A DNA stretch of 48,152 bases from Elusimicrobia bacterium GWC2_61_19 (GCA_001799795.1 MGUD01000009.1:1-48152); one strand, 5' to 3'. Numbered from the stretch's first letter, positions 25,141 to 36,538 are shown. Numbers and translations: made by a program. Notes: generated by a model not told the origin, from the sequence alone.

Positions 25141-26715
25141 CTACTTCCACTGCCTGCTTTCGGCGTACTTCATAACGCCCCTGTAAATGGCCGAGGCTAT
25201 TTTCACGCGGGTTTTCTTGTCGTTCATGTTCTTCTGGTCGGAAGAATTGGTCATAAAACCCATCTCCACCAGGATGCCGGGGGAGTAAGTGCCGCGCAGC
25301 ACATAGAAAGCCGCCTGCTTCACGCCGCGGTTGGCGAAAGGCGTGCGTTTTTCCATCTCCGCCGTCACCATGCCCGCCAGGCGGCTGCCTTCGTTAAGAT
25401 ATTCGTTGCGCGCCATCGAGTGCAGGAGCATGGCCGCCGGGTCGCCCTGCCCGGCGCCGTCCTCCAGGCCCACCACGGAGTTTTCGTAGTCGGCGACTTC
25501 CGCGGCCCAGGGGTCGGAGGCTTTTTCCGACATGAAATAGATCTCGAACCCCTTCTCGCGCCGGTCGCGGGAGGCGTTGGCGTGGATGGAGATGAAGATG
25601 TCCGCCTTGAAATTATTGGCGACGATGGAGCGGTCGGCCAGCGGCACGAAGGTGTCGTCGTTGCGGGTCAGCAGCACGTCGAACAGTTCCTCGCCCTTGA
25701 GCTGGTCGTAGAGCTCCTTGGCCACCGCGAGGTTCAGGTCCTTCTCTTTCAGGCCGAACAGCTTGCGCCCGCCCGGGTCCTTGCCGCCGTGCCCGGCGTC
25801 GATGACGATCTTCTTGCGGCCGGAGCGTTCCACGGTCATTTTATCCGGGATGTTCATGCCGCCCGCCGCGGTGACCGCCGCGGCGCTGGCCGCCGCCACG
25901 CCGAACCCGCCGCCGTTCGGCGGGATCACGGCCGCGGCGTCCGTTTCCGGGGCCGTGATGGACTGCGGGATGGAGCTGCGCTGCTTCATAACGTCTATTA
26001 CCAGCCGGTCCGGGTCCGTGAGCTTGAAGACATTGACGCTGCCGAAATTATCGTCGGGATTGACCACGACGCGGGCCATTTTATTCTCCTGTATCAGGTC
26101 CACCCCGCGCACCGTCCCGTCGCCGATATTGAGTTTTTCTTCGCCGCCTATCACCCCGCCCATGACCGTCACGTTGAAAAGATTGTTCTCTTTCTGGGAG
26201 GTCTGCCACTCCAGCGGCTCCTCCATGTAGACGACGATGCGCGTCTTGTCCTGGTAGGAGAAGAAGTTCACGGAGGTGATGTTCACCTCGCGCTGCGCGC
26301 CCAGCGCGCCGGTAGCTTTGTTGTAATCCAGCCTGAAGCCGAAAGCGTCCGCGAAGTGCTTCGAAACGAAGAAGTCCAGCGCCAGGAAGGCCTTGCCGCC
26401 GCGCACTATCAGCGGGTTGGGGAACTCCTGTTTCTCGTCGTTAATAAGCACCGAGTCGGACTTCATGAAGAAGACCACCTTGTTGCCCTTGATCTGCAGC
26501 AGCAGCTTGCCGGACACCGGGTACCAGTAGATCTTGCCGCCGATGAGCCTGGCGGCCTCGGAGGCGTTCAGATAGAGGGTCCCGCTCAGGCTGTAAGTGC
26601 CGATCTTGCCGGCGTAGACCCCGTTCCTGAGATAAGTCACCTCGTCGACCCTGGCCTGGGCCGTTGCGGCCCACAGCATGGCAGTAAAAACACACAACGC
26701 GATCTTTTTCAGCAT
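25141..26715 (-). CDS. N-acetylmuramoyl-L-alanine amidase (Amidase_3) with AMIN-like region
   Basis: The 524-residue exported zinc amidase cleaves the lactyl-peptide bond of peptidoglycan. Signal peptide is about 1-21. The middle (about 150-240, RIVVYMEEPLEWQ, VRGVDLIQENKMARVVV) resembles AMIN targeting domains. An N-terminal copper-amine-oxidase-like repeat may be present (about 30-115). The catalytic part (about 300-524) has DAGHGG with ligand H309, SIHANAS and EMGFMTN. The plan is that of AmiC-type cell-separation enzymes. It starts 42 bp after rng. Confidence 0.9.
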   Translation of the reverse strand: MLKKIALCVFTAMLWAATAQARVDEVTYLRNGVYAGKIGTYSLSGTLYLNASEAARLIGGKIYWYPVSGKLLLQIKGNKVVFFMKSDSVLINDEKQEFPNPLIVRGGKAFLALDFFVSKHFADAFGFRLDYNKATGALGAQREVNITSVNFFSYQDKTRIVVYMEEPLEWQTSQKENNLFNVTVMGGVIGGEEKLNIGDGTVRGVDLIQENKMARVVVNPDDNFGSVNVFKLTDPDRLVIDVMKQRSSIPQSITAPETDAAAVIPPNGGGFGVAAASAAAVTAAGGMNIPDKMTVERSGRKKIVIDAGHGGKDPGGRKLFGLKEKDLNLAVAKELYDQLKGEELFDVLLTRNDDTFVPLADRSIVANNFKADIFISIHANASRDRREKGFEIYFMSEKASDPWAAEVADYENSVVGLEDGAGQGDPAAMLLHSMARNEYLNEGSRLAGMVTAEMEKRTPFANRGVKQAAFYVLRGTYSPGILVEMGFMTNSSDQKNMNDKKTRVKIASAIYRGVMKYAESRQWK

Positions 26716-26757
26716 AATTTTCGCTCCGTCGGCTTCTTCCTTCCGCCCGCCCCAGCG

Positions 26758-28206
<1,449 letters not shown>

Positions 28207-28242
28207 ATTAAAACTCTCCTTAAACTTTAAATAAACTTGTCC

Positions 28243-28920
28243 TTAAAACACTTCCAGCTTGCCGCTGGAGTCGAACCAGTACAATTCCTTCCTTACGATG
28301 CGTTTAAAAACCGGCTTCCCGCCGGCCATCAGTTCGGCCACCGTCTCCGGCTTCACGTTGCGCCCGGGCGCCAGCCGCAGCGTCGTCTTCAGCAGCGCCG
28401 AGGCCGGGTCGAAAGAGGCCGCCAGCACCGGCTCCCTCGCGTCCAGGGTCTTGCGCTCGCCGGAGGGCTTCACCTTTTCGAACGGCAGGGTCTTCAGCGC
28501 CAGGAAAGCGTCTACCGCCGCCTGCGCGAAACCCGCTGGGAAGTCCCCCTCCATGAAATACTCGGCCGCGTTGACGGCCGCCTCTATGGACGGGAAAAAA
28601 ACCGGGATGCGCCGCGCCGAGAGCAACCGGAAGCGTTCGTCGTCGAGCGGCCTGAGCTTCTCCAGCACTTCGGCCTCCCGGGCGAACTCCTCCAGATAAA
28701 GATCGGCGTATTCGCACAGGCTTTCATGCCCCACCGACACCGCCGGCCCGAAGGCCATGCGCGGCGTGACCGTCCCGCCGGCCTTGGCCGGCCAGCACTT
28801 CAGGCCGCAGGCCGCGGCGCGGCCGCGCAGCGTCTTTATCTGCTCGAGGTGGCTCAGATCCTTCGCCGGGGCCAGCCTGGCGAATTTCAGCCTTATCCGC
28901 GATTTGGGTCCTTCGTTCAT
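28243..28920 (-). CDS. DUF2344 / TIGR03936-type protein
   Basis: The 225-residue protein begins MNEGPKSRIRLKFARLAPAK and matches the radical-SAM-linked DUF2344 pattern: KFARLAPAKDLSHLEQ, then PRMAFGPAVSVGHESLCEYAD. Family members are typically adjacent to, or fused with, a radical-SAM protein and rng. Here no radical-SAM partner is next to it. Function is unknown, with a proposed tie to RNA modification. The open frame runs further upstream through rodA (to 29529), but the ATG at 28920, 2 bp after rodA, is the natural start. Confidence 0.85.
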   Translation of the reverse strand: MNEGPKSRIRLKFARLAPAKDLSHLEQIKTLRGRAAACGLKCWPAKAGGTVTPRMAFGPAVSVGHESLCEYADLYLEEFAREAEVLEKLRPLDDERFRLLSARRIPVFFPSIEAAVNAAEYFMEGDFPAGFAQAAVDAFLALKTLPFEKVKPSGERKTLDAREPVLAASFDPASALLKTTLRLAPGRNVKPETVAELMAGGKPVFKRIVRKELYWFDSSGKLEVF

Positions 28921-28922
28921 AA

Positions 28923-30263
28923 TTAAACCAAAGCGTAGCGCCGGGCATAGACGGATTCCGCTATCCCCAGGGCGGCCATCGTCGCCACCAGGTTCGAGCC
29001 GCCGTAAGAAAGCAGCGGCAGCGGCACCCCGGCCACCGGGGCCAGCCCCAGCAGCATCCCGAAATTTATGCAGAAATAGACCAGGAACATGGCGAAGATG
29101 CCGCAGTTGGTCAGGTAACCGAACCGGTCCCGCGCCAGGCGCGCGCCCTGCATTATCCTGCGCATCATCAGCACGTAAAGCCCCATGACCAGGAGCATCC
29201 CCCAGAAGCCCATTTCCTCGCCCACTACGGCCAGGATGAAGTCGGTGTGCCGCTCCGGCACGAAACCCAGGCGCGACTGCGTGCCGGAGAATATCCCCCG
29301 CCCGAGTATCCCGCCGGACCCTATGGCGATGCGCGCCTGCAGCAGGTTGTAGCCGGCGCCGCGCGGGTCGCTTTCCGGCGACAGGAAAACTTCCAGCCGC
29401 TTCTGCTGGTAGTCCTTCATCTGGTTCTTGACCAGCATGCCTGAGAAAAAACCGAGGATAAGCACCAGCGCGGCCCCGGCGAAATAGACGCCGGTGACGT
29501 TGGCGTAAAGCTTCACGGAAAGGCGCCACAGCGCCCAGGCGGCGGCGGCGACGCCGGCCACGAAGGAAAGCGCGCTCAGCCAGGAATCGGACAGGTGGAA
29601 GAAATACCCCACCAGGGCGTTATCCAGCAGCTCCGGGTTCAGCGTTATGATGGTCCACAACACCGGGAACAGCGCGGAGATGAAGGCGTAGCCCAGTATG
29701 ATGGACAGGTGGAAAACGCTGGCGCCCGAGGCGAACAGCATGACCAGCGCCACGGGGAAAGTGAGGAGGATGGCTGAGAAATCCGGCTGTTTTATAAGGA
29801 GGAAGAAGACGGGCAGGCACAGCGCGAAAGCGCCCATGACCGTCGGCAGTTCGCGGATCTTGCCTATGCGCTTGTCCAGGAAATTCGCCAGCACCAGGAT
29901 CAGGCCCACCCTGGCGAATTCGGACGGCTGCACGGAGAAGAAAGGCAGGCGGTACCAGGAACGGGCGCCCTTGTCCACCACGCCGAAGATCAGCACGCCG
30001 GCCAGAAGCACCAGCAGGAGACCGTAAACGTACTTCCACTGGTCCTGGTAGACCTGGTAGTTCAGGCTCCAGGCGATGGAGAAAGCGATAAGGCCGAAGG
30101 GGATGGCCATAAGCTGGGTGCGTATGATCCTGGCCTGCTGGGGCAGCACGGCCACGGAGGAAAAAACCGCCACCGTGCCTATAGCGAGCAGCACCAGCAC
30201 GGACAGGAACAGAACCCAGTCCATACGGCTTTTCTTAAGGCCCGCCTGCGGGGTAAAGATCAC
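28923..30263 (-). CDS. rodA: Peptidoglycan polymerase RodA (SEDS family)
   Basis: The 446-residue SEDS protein polymerises glycan strands for cell elongation together with PBP2. About ten hydrophobic helices are visible, with the conserved QPSEFARVG block (loop with the catalytic region), QPDFSAILL, and the C-terminal GVPLPLLSYGGSN. The GTG start overlaps the mrdA stop as GTGA. RodA is normally near 370-400 residues. The extra length lies around residues 200-270. Confidence 0.93.
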   Translation of the reverse strand: MIFTPQAGLKKSRMDWVLFLSVLVLLAIGTVAVFSSVAVLPQQARIIRTQLMAIPFGLIAFSIAWSLNYQVYQDQWKYVYGLLLVLLAGVLIFGVVDKGARSWYRLPFFSVQPSEFARVGLILVLANFLDKRIGKIRELPTVMGAFALCLPVFFLLIKQPDFSAILLTFPVALVMLFASGASVFHLSIILGYAFISALFPVLWTIITLNPELLDNALVGYFFHLSDSWLSALSFVAGVAAAAWALWRLSVKLYANVTGVYFAGAALVLILGFFSGMLVKNQMKDYQQKRLEVFLSPESDPRGAGYNLLQARIAIGSGGILGRGIFSGTQSRLGFVPERHTDFILAVVGEEMGFWGMLLVMGLYVLMMRRIMQGARLARDRFGYLTNCGIFAMFLVYFCINFGMLLGLAPVAGVPLPLLSYGGSNLVATMAALGIAESVYARRYALV

Positions 30264-32113
30264 AATTCCACCTCCGCCTGTTCTGGCTGGGCGGGCTGCG
30301 GGGGCCCGGGCACGTCGGCCGGCGCCTCCGGGCGTTTGTTCTGCGCTTTAAGATCTTCGCTGAGCGCCGCTTCTATGACGGCCTTGGCTATGGGGGCGGC
30401 GGCCGAGGCGCCGTGCAGCCCGTGCTCTACCAGCACGGCCACGGCTATTTTGGAGGGCGCGTCCCCGACGGTGGCGTAGGCCACGAACCACGCGTGGTCC
30501 TTGCCCTGCGGATTCTGGGCCGTGCCCGTTTTACCGTACATTTCGGCGCCTGTTATCCTGGCCATCTGGCCGGTACCCTCGAGGACCACGCTGTGGAGGC
30601 CTTCGCGTATCAGCGCCCAGGTGGACGGCTTCAGGTCCACGCGGCCGAGCGTTTCCGGCTCGCCCTTGTAGAACAGCTGCCCGTCGCTCTTAACTATCCG
30701 GTCCACGTAGTAGGGCCGGTGGAAAGCGCCGCCGTTGGCCACGGCCGCTATCATGCCGGCCGCCTGCATCGGCGTCATCAGGGTTTCTCCCTGGCCTATC
30801 GCCAGGTTAAGCGTGTCGCCTATGAACCAGTAGCTTTTCTTCGCGGCGCGCGCGCTGGGCCCGAAAACGTTGCCGCTCCTCTCGTCCGGCAGCGCGATAC
30901 CGGAGGGTTTGCCCAGGCGGAACGCTCTGGCGTATTTTTCTATGGTCAGCGCGCCGGCCCTCTGCCCCGTATAATAAAAATACACGTCGCAGGAGTTGGC
31001 CAGCCCGTCGATAAAGGACACCGCGCCGTGGCCTTTCTTGTTCCAGCACTTGAAAACGCGGCTGCCGGCGTCGTAGTAGCCGGGGCAGAGGAATTTCTCG
31101 TCCACGCCCACGCGCCCCGACTCGAGCACGGCGGCGGCGGTGATTATCTTGAAGATCGAACCGGGCGGGTAGCTGCCCTGCAGCGCCACGTTGAACTCGG
31201 GCAGGATCTTGCCGGCGGGCAGGCCTTCTTTCTCGGAGCCGGACAGGACGAACATGTTGGGATCGTAGTCCGGCGCCGAGGCGAAGGCGATGACCGCCCC
31301 GCTGCGCGGGTCGAGCGCCAGCACGGCGCCTTTGCCGCTTATGGACTTGACGAGCCCTTCTTCCGCGGCGGCCTGCGCCTTGGAGTTGATCGTGAGGAAA
31401 ATATCCGCGCCGGGCACCCACTTACGGCTCTCCAGCACGCGGTTCAGTTTGCCGCGCGAATCCACCTCGAGGTAAATGCCGCCGTCCTTGCCCCGCAGTT
31501 CCTTCTCGTACATCTTCTCGAGCCCGGCCTTGCCCAGGCGCGAGTCCATGGAATAGTTCTTATCCCTGGAGCGGGACGCCCAGTCCTTCGCGTCCATCTT
31601 GCCGATGTAGCCCATGAGATGGCTGAGATAGGGGCCGAAAGGGTAATAGCGCCGCGCTTCGACGATTATGTCTATGCCGGGGTAGACCGCCTTCAGTTCG
31701 GAGAGCGCCAGCATGATCCGCTGCGGCAGATTTTCCGCCAGGCGCACGGGTTTTTCGCGGGAGGCCGCGCGGAAGATCCTGTTGCGCAGTTCCTCGTATT
31801 CCACGCCGAGCGGGCGCGCCAGGGCCCGCGCCAGGCGTTCTATCTCGGCGTTGGTCTTCGCCCCGCCGGGGAAATAAATGAGACTGAAAGAAGGTCTGCT
31901 GGTGGCCAGCGCCACCTCGTCCGAGGAGAAAATACGGCCGCGCGGAGCGGCCTGGGCTATGACCTGCGTGCGGTTCCTCTCCGCTATCTCGCGGTAATGG
32001 GCGGCTCCGAGCACCTGCAGGTTGACCAGCCGGAACAGGAACAGCAGTGCCGCGCAGTAGCCCAGCACCCAGACCAGTTCAAGCCGTTCCTGCGGTATCT
32101 GCCGGTCTATCAT
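30260..32113 (-). CDS. mrdA: Penicillin-binding protein 2 (elongation transpeptidase)
   Basis: The 617-residue class B PBP cross-links peptidoglycan during elongation with RodA and MreBCD. One N-terminal transmembrane segment (about 15-34) is followed by a dimerisation/pedestal region. The transpeptidase has the SxxK site S319-K322 (PGSIFK), an NSCD motif in the SxN position and KTG at 528-530 (YGKTGTA). Its stop overlaps the rodA start, and its start overlaps the mreD stop as ATGA. The C-terminal 35 residues are Pro/Ala/Gln-rich. Confidence 0.95.
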   Translation of the reverse strand: MIDRQIPQERLELVWVLGYCAALLFLFRLVNLQVLGAAHYREIAERNRTQVIAQAAPRGRIFSSDEVALATSRPSFSLIYFPGGAKTNAEIERLARALARPLGVEYEELRNRIFRAASREKPVRLAENLPQRIMLALSELKAVYPGIDIIVEARRYYPFGPYLSHLMGYIGKMDAKDWASRSRDKNYSMDSRLGKAGLEKMYEKELRGKDGGIYLEVDSRGKLNRVLESRKWVPGADIFLTINSKAQAAAEEGLVKSISGKGAVLALDPRSGAVIAFASAPDYDPNMFVLSGSEKEGLPAGKILPEFNVALQGSYPPGSIFKIITAAAVLESGRVGVDEKFLCPGYYDAGSRVFKCWNKKGHGAVSFIDGLANSCDVYFYYTGQRAGALTIEKYARAFRLGKPSGIALPDERSGNVFGPSARAAKKSYWFIGDTLNLAIGQGETLMTPMQAAGMIAAVANGGAFHRPYYVDRIVKSDGQLFYKGEPETLGRVDLKPSTWALIREGLHSVVLEGTGQMARITGAEMYGKTGTAQNPQGKDHAWFVAYATVGDAPSKIAVAVLVEHGLHGASAAAPIAKAVIEAALSEDLKAQNKRPEAPADVPGPPQPAQPEQAEVEL

Positions 32114-32589
32114 ATTACGCCGGACCGCCGTTTCAGCAGGTAGAACACCTGGAACACCACCGGCACCGCCAGGGCGTTGAGGAAAGGTTCCGCCAGGAAG
32201 ATCTTAAGCCCGAGCGGGTTGATCCGGGCGAAGGCCAGGCTGAGGCCCTGGTAAAAGAACATGCACACCCACGACAGCGCCAGCGCCGCCACCAGCTGGG
32301 AGAAGGGACTGGCCATGTCGAAGTGCCGCTTCATCACGTACACCGCGTAAGCCAGCAGCGAATACGTGAGCGCGTAGCCGCCGAACAGGCTCGAGCCCAG
32401 CATGTCGGCGTAAAGTCCGAGGAAGAAGCCCCAGGCGATGCCTTTTACGGGGCCCGCCAGGATGGCCGCGCAGAGCGCCGCCGCGAATAGGAGGTTCGGG
32501 GCCAGCCCGAAGAAGGTCAGGTTCTGCGTCCACCACCAGTAGAGGCTGCCGGTCGCCAGGTAGACGAGGACTTCCATTATGATCGTCAT
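32110..32589 (-). CDS. mreD: Rod shape-determining protein MreD
   Basis: The 159-residue inner-membrane protein links MreC to the elongasome. Hydrophobic helices fill most of it, with the MreD-like segment ILAGPVKGIAWGFFLGLYAD in the second loop. The ATG at 32587-32589 overlaps the mreC stop as ATGA. The open frame continues upstream to 32895, inside mreC, and I reject that longer start. The end overlaps mrdA. Confidence 0.9.
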   Translation of the reverse strand: MTIIMEVLVYLATGSLYWWWTQNLTFFGLAPNLLFAAALCAAILAGPVKGIAWGFFLGLYADMLGSSLFGGYALTYSLLAYAVYVMKRHFDMASPFSQLVAALALSWVCMFFYQGLSLAFARINPLGLKIFLAEPFLNALAVPVVFQVFYLLKRRSGVI

Positions 32590-33440
32590 TTCCTCTCCGC
32601 CTGGCCGGTCAGGTCCGTCTGGATATTGCGCTTCACCACGAAGACTTCCTTGAGGGTATTGACGTTGACCGCCGGGGTCACGTCGGCCGTTATGAAATTC
32701 ATGAAGGACTCCCGCGGGTAGACCTTGGCCACCTTGCCTACGGCTATGCCGGGCGGGAACAGCAGGCCGCCGGGCGAGGTGACGAGCTCTACGCCCTCGG
32801 CCAGCGCGGATTCCTCGGGCACGTAGTTCATCCGCAGCAGCCATGTCCCTTTGCCCTCCACCAGGGCCTCGAGCCCGGCGGGAGCTATCGAGCACACGGC
32901 GGACGCGGCGCTGTTGGTCAGCAGCAGCACCTTGGAAAATTTGGGGTAGACCTCGAACACGCGGCCGGCGAGGCCCGCGCGCCCTTCCTCCATGCCGAGC
33001 ACGGTGTCGTTGACGGAGATGCCGGCTTCGGCGCCTTTGTCGATAAAGAAGGAGCCGTACCAGTCGGCCGGGGTCTTGTTGACTATCCTGGCCCAGGAAC
33101 CGGCCCAGGGCAGGCCGCGGGACAGCCGCATCTCGCGGGTGAGGCGCTCGTTCTCGGAGACCAGGGGGGAGGCGTTCTGCAGCTTCACTTCGAGCCCGCG
33201 GAGCTTGTCCTTGAGGGCGCGGTTCTCCTGGTCTGTTTCCAGGAGCGCCACGAAGTTAGCCGGGACGTTGCGGATAAAATAGCCGTACTTGGCCCCGTAA
33301 TGCATGGAGGGGTAAAGGCTGTAGCTCGCGGCTATCCGCGCGGTGTTGGCAAGTTTGGATGCGGGAAAAATAAGAAGGAGTACCGAAACGGCTATAAAAA
33401 AAACTATAGCGTAATTAGCTGCGTCCTTTTCTCTGCTCAT
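32586..33440 (-). CDS. mreC: Rod shape-determining protein MreC
   Basis: The 284-residue periplasmic scaffold has an N-terminal transmembrane segment (about 9-26) and a coiled coil (about 70-100, ENRALKDKLRGLEVKLQ). The C-terminal beta domains show GSFFIDKGAEAGI, then LLTNSAASAVCSI and LLFPPGIAVGKVAKVYP. It joins MreB/MreD to PBP2. A GGGGG/CCCCC hairpin lies in the 55-bp gap between mreB and this gene and may modulate expression. Confidence 0.92.
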   Translation of the reverse strand: MSREKDAANYAIVFFIAVSVLLLIFPASKLANTARIAASYSLYPSMHYGAKYGYFIRNVPANFVALLETDQENRALKDKLRGLEVKLQNASPLVSENERLTREMRLSRGLPWAGSWARIVNKTPADWYGSFFIDKGAEAGISVNDTVLGMEEGRAGLAGRVFEVYPKFSKVLLLTNSAASAVCSIAPAGLEALVEGKGTWLLRMNYVPEESALAEGVELVTSPGGLLFPPGIAVGKVAKVYPRESFMNFITADVTPAVNVNTLKEVFVVKRNIQTDLTGQAERK

Positions 33441-33495
33441 CGCAATCCCCGGTAAGGGACCCGCCTGAAACCCAGCTCCCCCTCTAAACGGGGGC

Positions 33496-34542
33496 TCAGC
33501 TGCGGTACGACTTCAGGAATTCGGGCCTCTGCTGGATCTTGTCCAGCTCTTCAAGATACTTACCGCAGCCCAAGGCGACACAGCTAAGAGGATCGGCAGC
33601 CCTGTGGACGGGCAATTCTGTTTCCTGCCGGATGAGCTCGGGGAAACCGCGCAACAGCGATCCCCCGCCCGCCAGCACCATCCCGCGGTCCACAAGGTCC
33701 GAGGAAAGTTCAGGGGGCGTCTCTTCCAGCACCTGCTTTATCACGTCCACTATCAGCTGGACAGGCTCCATCAGGGCCTGTCTTATCTCTTCAGAAGTCA
33801 CAAGAATCGTCTTGGGCAGCCCCTTGGCCTGGTCTCTGCCCTTAACCTCTATCGTCTTTTCTTCTTTTAAAGGGAAAACCGATCCGATCTGTATCTTTAC
33901 CTCTTCAGCGGTAGTTTCGCCGATAACTAAATTGTGCTTGCGCCGGAAATACTGCACTATGCAGTCGTCCATCTCGTCGCCGGCCACGTCGAGGGACTTC
34001 GCCACGACCATGCCGCCCAGGGAGATGACCGCCACCTCGGTGGTGCCGCCGCCTATGTCGCAGATCATGCTGGCATGCGGTTCCGAAACCGGCAGGTCCG
34101 AACCGATGGCGGCCGCCATCGGCTCCTCTATGAGCGCCACTTCGCGCGCGCCGGCCTGTTCGGCCGATTCCTGCACCGCGCGCTTCTCGACTTCGGTTAT
34201 GCCTGACGGGATGCCTATAACTATGCGGGGGTGCAGCAGGCTGCGCCTGTTATGCACTTTGCGGATAAAGTACTTTATCATTTCCTGCGTAACTTCGAAA
34301 TCCGCTATCACGCCGTTCCTGAGCGGGCGCACGGCCACGATGTTCGACGGGGTGCGACCCAGCATCAGCTTGGCTTCCGCGCCCACCGCCAGTACCTTAC
34401 GCCTGTTCTTGTCGATAGCCACCACCGAAGGCTCGCGCAGCACGATACCCTTGCCCTTAACGTAGACAAGAGTATTCGCGGTGCCGAGGTCTATACCGAT
34501 ATCGTTTGAGAACAGGCTGAAAAAGTAGTCGAACATTCCCAT
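33496..34542 (-). CDS. mreB: Actin-like cell-shape protein MreB
   Basis: The 348-residue bacterial actin polymerises under the inner membrane to steer elongation. Nucleotide-binding loops are [18 protein letters not shown] near the start (phosphate 1), [17 protein letters not shown] in the middle and [11 protein letters not shown] near the C-terminus. AGGA precedes the ATG, and an alternative Met lies two codons in. It starts only 9 bp after rplQ, so it reads from the alpha operon. Confidence 0.97.
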   Translation of the reverse strand: MGMFDYFFSLFSNDIGIDLGTANTLVYVKGKGIVLREPSVVAIDKNRRKVLAVGAEAKLMLGRTPSNIVAVRPLRNGVIADFEVTQEMIKYFIRKVHNRRSLLHPRIVIGIPSGITEVEKRAVQESAEQAGAREVALIEEPMAAAIGSDLPVSEPHASMICDIGGGTTEVAVISLGGMVVAKSLDVAGDEMDDCIVQYFRRKHNLVIGETTAEEVKIQIGSVFPLKEEKTIEVKGRDQAKGLPKTILVTSEEIRQALMEPVQLIVDVIKQVLEETPPELSSDLVDRGMVLAGGGSLLRGFPELIRQETELPVHRAADPLSCVALGCGKYLEELDKIQQRPEFLKSYRS

Positions 34543-34551
34543 GGAGTCCTA

Positions 34552-34893
34552 TTAAACCAGTTTTACCAGCGCCGTTTCCGTGGCGTCGCCCCTGCGGGCG
34601 CCCAGCTTGAGGATACGCGTAAAGCCGCCGGGGCGCTCTTTATAGCGCGGGGCTATCACGTCGAAAACCTTGTGATACACGACCTTGTCCTTGATGACGC
34701 GGCGCACTTCTATGTGCCGGCCGTTCTTGGCGTCGGCTATCACGCGCTCCACCACGCGCTTGAGTTCCTTGGCCTTAGGCAGAGTCGTCTCCACCTTCTC
34801 GTGCATCAGGAGGCTCGTGGCCATATTGGAGAACATGGCCCGGCGGTGAGACCCGGTCCTTGAAAGTTTCCTTGCGCCCAGATTATTTATCAT
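34552..34893 (-). CDS. rplQ: 50S ribosomal protein L17
   Basis: The 113-residue L17 sits near the polypeptide exit tunnel. The diagnostic GARKLSRTGSHRRAMFSNMA lies at the start, with LLMHEKVETTLPKAKELK and a C-terminal GGFTRILKLG. It is last of the alpha-operon genes, 19 bp after rpoA, and runs into mreB without a visible terminator. Confidence 0.97.
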   Translation of the reverse strand: MINNLGARKLSRTGSHRRAMFSNMATSLLMHEKVETTLPKAKELKRVVERVIADAKNGRHIEVRRVIKDKVVYHKVFDVIAPRYKERPGGFTRILKLGARRGDATETALVKLV

Positions 34894-34912
34894 ATAGGTC
34901 CTTAAACGGGGA

Positions 34913-35887
34913 TCAGTCTATCTTCATGCCGAGGTCAAGGCCCATCTCTTTAAGCTTTTCCTTGATCTCGTCGAGAGATTTCTGCCCGAAATTCTTCACG
35001 GCCAGCAGGTCGTCTTCGGACTTGCGGACCAGTTCGCCTATCGTGCGGATACCGGCCACCTTGAGGCAGTTGGAAGCGCGCGAGGACAGCTCTATCATTT
35101 CCACGCCCTGCTCCAGCTTACCGGTCATTTCGCCGCCGGCTTCTTTCTTGGCGACTTCGGCCTTGGCGGGCTCTTTGGCGGCTTCCTCGGCCGGCAGGAA
35201 GGGCATGATCGAGCGGCGCAGGAGCGCGGCGGTGCTGCTCACGGCGTCGGAGGGGGTCACGGTCCCGTCGGTCCAGACCTCGAGCACGAGTTTATCGTAG
35301 TCGGTGCGCTGGCCCACGCGGGCGTTCTCCACGGTGTAGTGCACTTTCTGGATAGGGGAGAAGATCGCGTCCATCGGGATGAAATCCATCGGCAGGTTCA
35401 TGCGGGAGCGGATCTCTTCGGAGGTAAGATAACCCGAACCGCGGGCGATCTCGAGCTCCACTTCGAACTCGGCGCCGGACTCGACGTGGGCGAGCACCAG
35501 GTCCTTATTGATTATTTCGACGTTGGCGTTCTCCTGGATGTCGGAGGCCTTGACCTCTTTCTTGCCCTTCAGGGAGATCATCACGGTCTCGGGGCCTTCG
35601 CCCTTGAGGCGCACGCGCAGCTTCTTCAGGTTCAGGACGATGTTGACCACGTCTTCCTGCACGCCGTTGATGGCGGCGTATTCATGCCTGGCGCCCTTGA
35701 TGCGCACGGCCACCACGGCCGCGCCCTCGAGGCTCGACAGCAGTATGCGCCGCAGCGAGTTGCCTATCGTGTGGCCGTAGCCCTTTTCATAGGGCTCGGC
35801 GGTGAACTTCGCGTAATTTTCCGTCTTCGACTTGTCTTCTACGTTAAGCGCTTCGGGAATAACCAGCTGTTTTGAGAAAGTTGCCAT
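34913..35887 (-). CDS. rpoA: RNA polymerase alpha subunit
   Basis: The 324-residue subunit forms the assembly dimer of RNA polymerase. The N-terminal domain includes YGHTIGNSLRRILLSS and EGAAVVAVRI. After a linker rich in Ala, Glu and Lys (about 230-255) comes the C-terminal DNA/activator domain with IELSSRASNCLK and AVKNFGQKSLDEIKEKL. Length and domain order are normal. It follows rpsD by 12 bp. Confidence 0.98.
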   Translation of the reverse strand: MATFSKQLVIPEALNVEDKSKTENYAKFTAEPYEKGYGHTIGNSLRRILLSSLEGAAVVAVRIKGARHEYAAINGVQEDVVNIVLNLKKLRVRLKGEGPETVMISLKGKKEVKASDIQENANVEIINKDLVLAHVESGAEFEVELEIARGSGYLTSEEIRSRMNLPMDFIPMDAIFSPIQKVHYTVENARVGQRTDYDKLVLEVWTDGTVTPSDAVSSTAALLRRSIMPFLPAEEAAKEPAKAEVAKKEAGGEMTGKLEQGVEMIELSSRASNCLKVAGIRTIGELVRKSEDDLLAVKNFGQKSLDEIKEKLKEMGLDLGMKID

Positions 35888-35899
35888 TAAGAACCTCTT

Positions 35900-36538
35900 T
35901 TATTTGGAATAGAATTCGACGATGAGCTGCTCGTCGGCGGAAATACTCGACTCCGCGCGGTCGGGCCAGCGCACGAGCTTGCCCTTCTTGGCGCCGGCGT
36001 CCCACGACAGGAAGCTGGGGCGGTAGGAGGCCTTCTCGGCGTGCTCGAGCCCCTGCTTCACCAGCGCGGTCTCGGCGGTCCCCGCGTTGATCGAAACTTC
36101 GTCGCCGGGCTTGAGCATGGCGGACGGGATCGAGAGGCAGCGGCCGTTCACGTTGATGTGCCCGTGGTTGACCAGCTGGCGGGCGGCCTTCAGCGACACG
36201 GCGAAACCCAGGCGGCGCACGATGTTATCGAGGCGCACTTCCAGGAAGCGCAGCAGCGCGACGCCGGTCTGCCCCTTGTCCTTGGAGGCCTTCACGAAGA
36301 AACGCTTGAACTGGGCCTCGGTCACCTGGGCGCTGAGGCGGGCTATCTGCTTCTCGCGCAGATGTTTGCCGTAGTCGGACATCTTGTTCGGCCGCTTGCC
36401 GCCGCCGAAGCGCTTTTCTTTTTCGGCTTTCTGCGCGCGGTCCACGAGGCAGTTCGTGTGGCACTTGGTTCCCTTAAGGAACAGCTTCTGGCTGACTTTT
36501 TTGCATTTCTTGCAGCTGGGTCCGGTATATCTCGACAT
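35900..36538 (-). CDS. rpsD: 30S ribosomal protein S4 (zinc-type)
   Basis: This 212-residue 16S rRNA assembly protein has a Cys pattern near the N-terminus, CKKCK, then CHTNC, so it is the zinc-binding C+ paralog type. The S4 RNA-binding domain contains RLDNIVRRLGFA and ARQLVNHGHINVNG. In many bacteria S4 represses its own operon, and the alpha-operon setting is standard. It follows rpsK by 29 bp. Confidence 0.97.
   Translation of the reverse strand: MSRYTGPSCKKCKKVSQKLFLKGTKCHTNCLVDRAQKAEKEKRFGGGKRPNKMSDYGKHLREKQIARLSAQVTEAQFKRFFVKASKDKGQTGVALLRFLEVRLDNIVRRLGFAVSLKAARQLVNHGHINVNGRCLSIPSAMLKPGDEVSINAGTAETALVKQGLEHAEKASYRPSFLSWDAGAKKGKLVRWPDRAESSISADEQLIVEFYSK

Noticed and set aside
28921-29529. 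Upstream extension of the DUF2344 frame through rodA
   Set aside because: This part overlaps conserved RodA sequence in another frame. The ATG at 28920 gives a family-like N-terminus right after the rodA stop.
32590-32895. Upstream extension of the mreD frame through mreC
   Set aside because: It lies inside conserved mreC and its translation is Arg-rich. The ATGA junction at 32586-32589 marks the true start.
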